Below the pieces are notes generated by a model. The model was not told where the DNA came from and made no database searches. It saw nothing but the letters and a program-made list of their open reading frames with translations. From contig JAICKM010000283.1 in the NCBI GenBank assembly GCA_025927935.1, positions 1 to 8,332 on the forward strand: a stretch of DNA of 8,332 nt, read 5' to 3'. Shown piece by piece: positions 6,519 to 8,332 of this stretch; position 1 is the first letter of the stretch; each line of letters starts with the position of its first letter. Both the position numbers and the translations under genes were made by a program. The stretch is from Chloroflexia bacterium. GTDB taxonomy: Bacteria > Chloroflexota > Chloroflexia > QHBQ01 > JADMIH01.

Positions 6519-8332
6519 ATGAGCAGATCAGGGCAGGCAGCGTTCGGAGAACTGCTAAAGCGTTACCGCCAGGAAGCCTGGCTCACGCAGGAGGCACTAG
6601 CCGAGCGCGCTGGTGTAAGCACGCGGAGTATTCGTGCTTTAGAGCAGGGCGGGAGCACCCCGCACCAGGATACGGCCCAGCGGCTGGCCGCCGCTCTCAG
6701 ATTGGTGAGCGAGGAGCGCGAACAGTTTCTGAAGGCGGCGGCCCCGGCTCCGCGCCGGACTGCCCGCCGTGGCGGTGTACCGGCTGGTGTTGCTGCCGTA
6801 CTACCTGCCGAACCCGCGTTCGCAGGTGACGCGCGCAAGGACGGCCAGAGCATAGCGACCAACAGCGCTTCGCACCCCCCAGCGCCGGCCCGGTCCGACC
6901 TGCCCATGCCACCCACTGCCCTGATTGGGCGGACAGCAGAATTGACAGCGCTAGTGGCACTGCTGCGGCGAGATGATATTCGGCTAGTGACCGTCACCGG
7001 GCCAGGCGGCGTGGGGAAGAGTAGGCTGGCTGTGCACGCAGCCGAAGCGTTGCGGCCGTTCTTTATGGACGGAATCGTCTTTGTCTCCCTGGCACCGCTC
7101 AAGGATGCGAACCTCGTCCTGGCTGCAATAGCGGCAGCGTTAGGGTTGCGGGAGTTGGGTACGCAGCCGCTGCTTAGTAGTCTGGCGGCCTATTTGCGCG
7201 GCAAACGTCTGCTGCTGCTGCTGGACAACTTCGAGCATCTAGTTGATGCCGCCTCGGATATCGCCGCATTGCAGCGCATGTCCGCCCAGCTGAAGGTGCT
7301 GACCACCAGTAGGGTGCCGTTACGCCTGCAAGGTGAGCAATTGTTCCCAATAGTGCCGCTGCCGCTACCCGACCCCGAGCAGCCGCCGTTACACGTGCTC
7401 ACTGCCCAGACCGACGCGGTGAGTCTGTTCGTGCAGCGGGCTAGGCTGGCAAAACCCACTTTTGCGCTGGACGAATCGAACGTGGCCGCCGTAGTGGCGA
7501 TTACCCGGCAACTGGATGGGCTACCCCTGGCAATCGAACTCGCCGCCGCACGGCTCGCGGTATTGTCTCCGCAGGCGCTACTGGAGCGCTTAGCGCATCC
7601 GCTTCGTGTGCTCAAGGGTGGGCCTCGTGATTTGCCCCTGCGCCAGCAATCCCTGCGCGACACGATAGCCTGGAGTTATAACCTGCTTTCGGAATCCGAA
7701 CAGGTGCTATTTCGCCGGCTATCGGTTTGTGCGGGAGGTTGTATGGAGGAAGCGGCCGACGCGATCTGCCAAGCGGTGCAGGAAGCATCAGCGGCGACGA
7801 TGGTTGAGGGGGTGCGCGACGGTTTGCTGTCGATGGCTGAAAAGAGTCTGCTTCAGGTGGAAGAACAGGTGCCGGTCGGGGCGCGGTTCAGGATGCTGGA
7901 GACTATCCGCCAGTATGGTCTGGAGCAACTGGAGGCCGCCGGTGAAGCGGACATGGTGGGCCGCCGGCATGCCGCCTACTATCTGGGGTTTGCCGAAGAG
8001 GCCGTGCCGTATTTGAGCAGCGCTGCACAGCTTGAATGGTTGGAAAGGCTTGACCGCGATCTCGACAATCTGCGCATGGCCTTTACCTACTGTCTGGAAC
8101 GGGCGTCTGCCGGAGACCCGTTGATCGAACAGGGTTTACTCGTCGCGGGGAAGTTGTATCCCTACTGGCATTTGCGCGGGCGCTACTCAGAAGGGCTGCT
8201 GTGGCTGCAGGCATTACTCACCGCGCCCTCTCTATCCCGGCCCAGTGCCGGACGCGCCCGTGCGCTCCAAACCTCCGCTTCTTTGAAAACGTCTGTCGGA
8301 GATCGCATTACCGCGTATGCGCAGAGCTACGA
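6519..8332 (+). CDS. XRE-family HTH / NB-ARC-type STAND ATPase regulator (C-terminus cut by window edge)
   Basis: Large signal-integrating transcription regulator; 604 residues are visible and the frame is still open at the edge. Residues about 7-62 are an XRE helix-turn-helix ([20 protein letters not shown]...[13 protein letters not shown]), which should bind DNA. After a Pro/Ala-rich linker comes an NB-ARC-like ATPase: the region's entry ALIGRTAEL, Walker A GPGGVGKS (161-168, K167), Walker [10 protein letters not shown] (D236), sensor-like TTSR (262-265) and [12 protein letters not shown] (334-345). A winged-helix segment follows ([21 protein letters not shown], from 381), then [16 protein letters not shown] and helical sequence that should continue into TPR repeats outside the window. 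Proteins of this kind act as nucleotide-gated switches triggered by a ligand or partner bound to the repeats. ATG 6519 is the first ATG after an in-frame stop at 6480; TTG 6516 is a less likely start. It is divergent from the kinase gene. Its target is unknown. Confidence 0.93.
   Translation, partial: MSRSGQAAFGELLKRYRQEAWLTQEALAERAGVSTRSIRALEQGGSTPHQDTAQRLAAALRLVSEEREQFLKAAAPAPRRTARRGGVPAGVAAVLPAEPAFAGDARKDGQSIATNSASHPPAPARSDLPMPPTALIGRTAELTALVALLRRDDIRLVTVTGPGGVGKSRLAVHAAEALRPFFMDGIVFVSLAPLKDANLVLAAIAAALGLRELGTQPLLSSLAAYLRGKRLLLLLDNFEHLVDAASDIAALQRMSAQLKVLTTSRVPLRLQGEQLFPIVPLPLPDPEQPPLHVLTAQTDAVSLFVQRARLAKPTFALDESNVAAVVAITRQLDGLPLAIELAAARLAVLSPQALLERLAHPLRVLKGGPRDLPLRQQSLRDTIAWSYNLLSESEQVLFRRLSVCAGGCMEEAADAICQAVQEASAATMVEGVRDGLLSMAEKSLLQVEEQVPVGARFRMLETIRQYGLEQLEAAGEADMVGRRHAAYYLGFAEEAVPYLSSAAQLEWLERLDRDLDNLRMAFTYCLERASAGDPLIEQGLLVAGKLYPYWHLRGRYSEGLLWLQALLTAPSLSRPSAGRARALQTSASLKTSVGDRITAYAQSY

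Noticed and set aside
7209..7223. Five CTG codons in a row as a microsatellite
   Set aside because: They encode the hydrophobic strand of the Walker B motif, which is leucine-rich in this family anyway.
6563..7663. Minus-strand frames opposite the STAND regulator (6563-7102 and 7190-7663)
   Set aside because: Ser/Arg/Ala-rich products without motifs; the plus strand encodes the HTH, Walker A and Walker B in one continuous frame.

Overview
The window looks like a piece of a high-GC bacterial chromosome, most likely from the Chloroflexota. This is an inference from protein style, not from a marker gene. The pointers are a solute-binding lipoprotein with a Thr/Gly-rich linker, an XRE-HTH plus NB-ARC-type ATPase regulator with the phrasing common in that phylum, and a NarL-type two-component pair beside a receiver-only protein of the 'LDW...ADAFISK' kind. 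An actinobacterial origin cannot be excluded.

Layout. Everything from position 1 to 6359 is read on the minus strand. In transcription order it holds a soluble HisKA_3-type histidine kinase (6359-5526), a NarL/LuxR-type response regulator 14 nt later (5511-4876), a receiver-only response regulator after a 184-nt gap (4691-4113), and then, after 119 nt, an ABC importer operon. The importer consists of a family 5 substrate-binding lipoprotein (3993-1975), a DppB-like permease (1856-852) and a DppC-like permease (846 to the window edge, incomplete). The ATPase genes expected for such an importer are not in the window and would lie further in the same direction. On the plus strand, divergent from the kinase, a large XRE-HTH/STAND ATPase regulator starts at 6519 and runs off the right edge. 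There are no gene-free stretches above 300 bases and I found no tRNA, rRNA, CRISPR array or insertion sequence.

How the parts may work together. The importer would bring in an oligopeptide or similar small solute. The kinase has no membrane or recognisable sensor domain, so it would read a cytoplasmic signal or a partner protein and phosphorylate the NarL-type regulator. The receiver-only protein may be a second phosphate acceptor. Its position between the two-component pair and the importer, all in one direction, permits but does not prove regulation of the importer. The divergent STAND regulator shares a 159-nt promoter region with the kinase.

The most distinctive non-coding signals are: a perfect 15-bp GC hairpin between the binding-protein and permease genes without a U tract; a TATAAT box six bases before the kinase ATG, which predicts a leaderless mRNA; and a tandem 12-bp repeat in the divergent promoter region. 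The genes themselves belong to known families. I see no clearly new system here, and the findings are regulatory and architectural.
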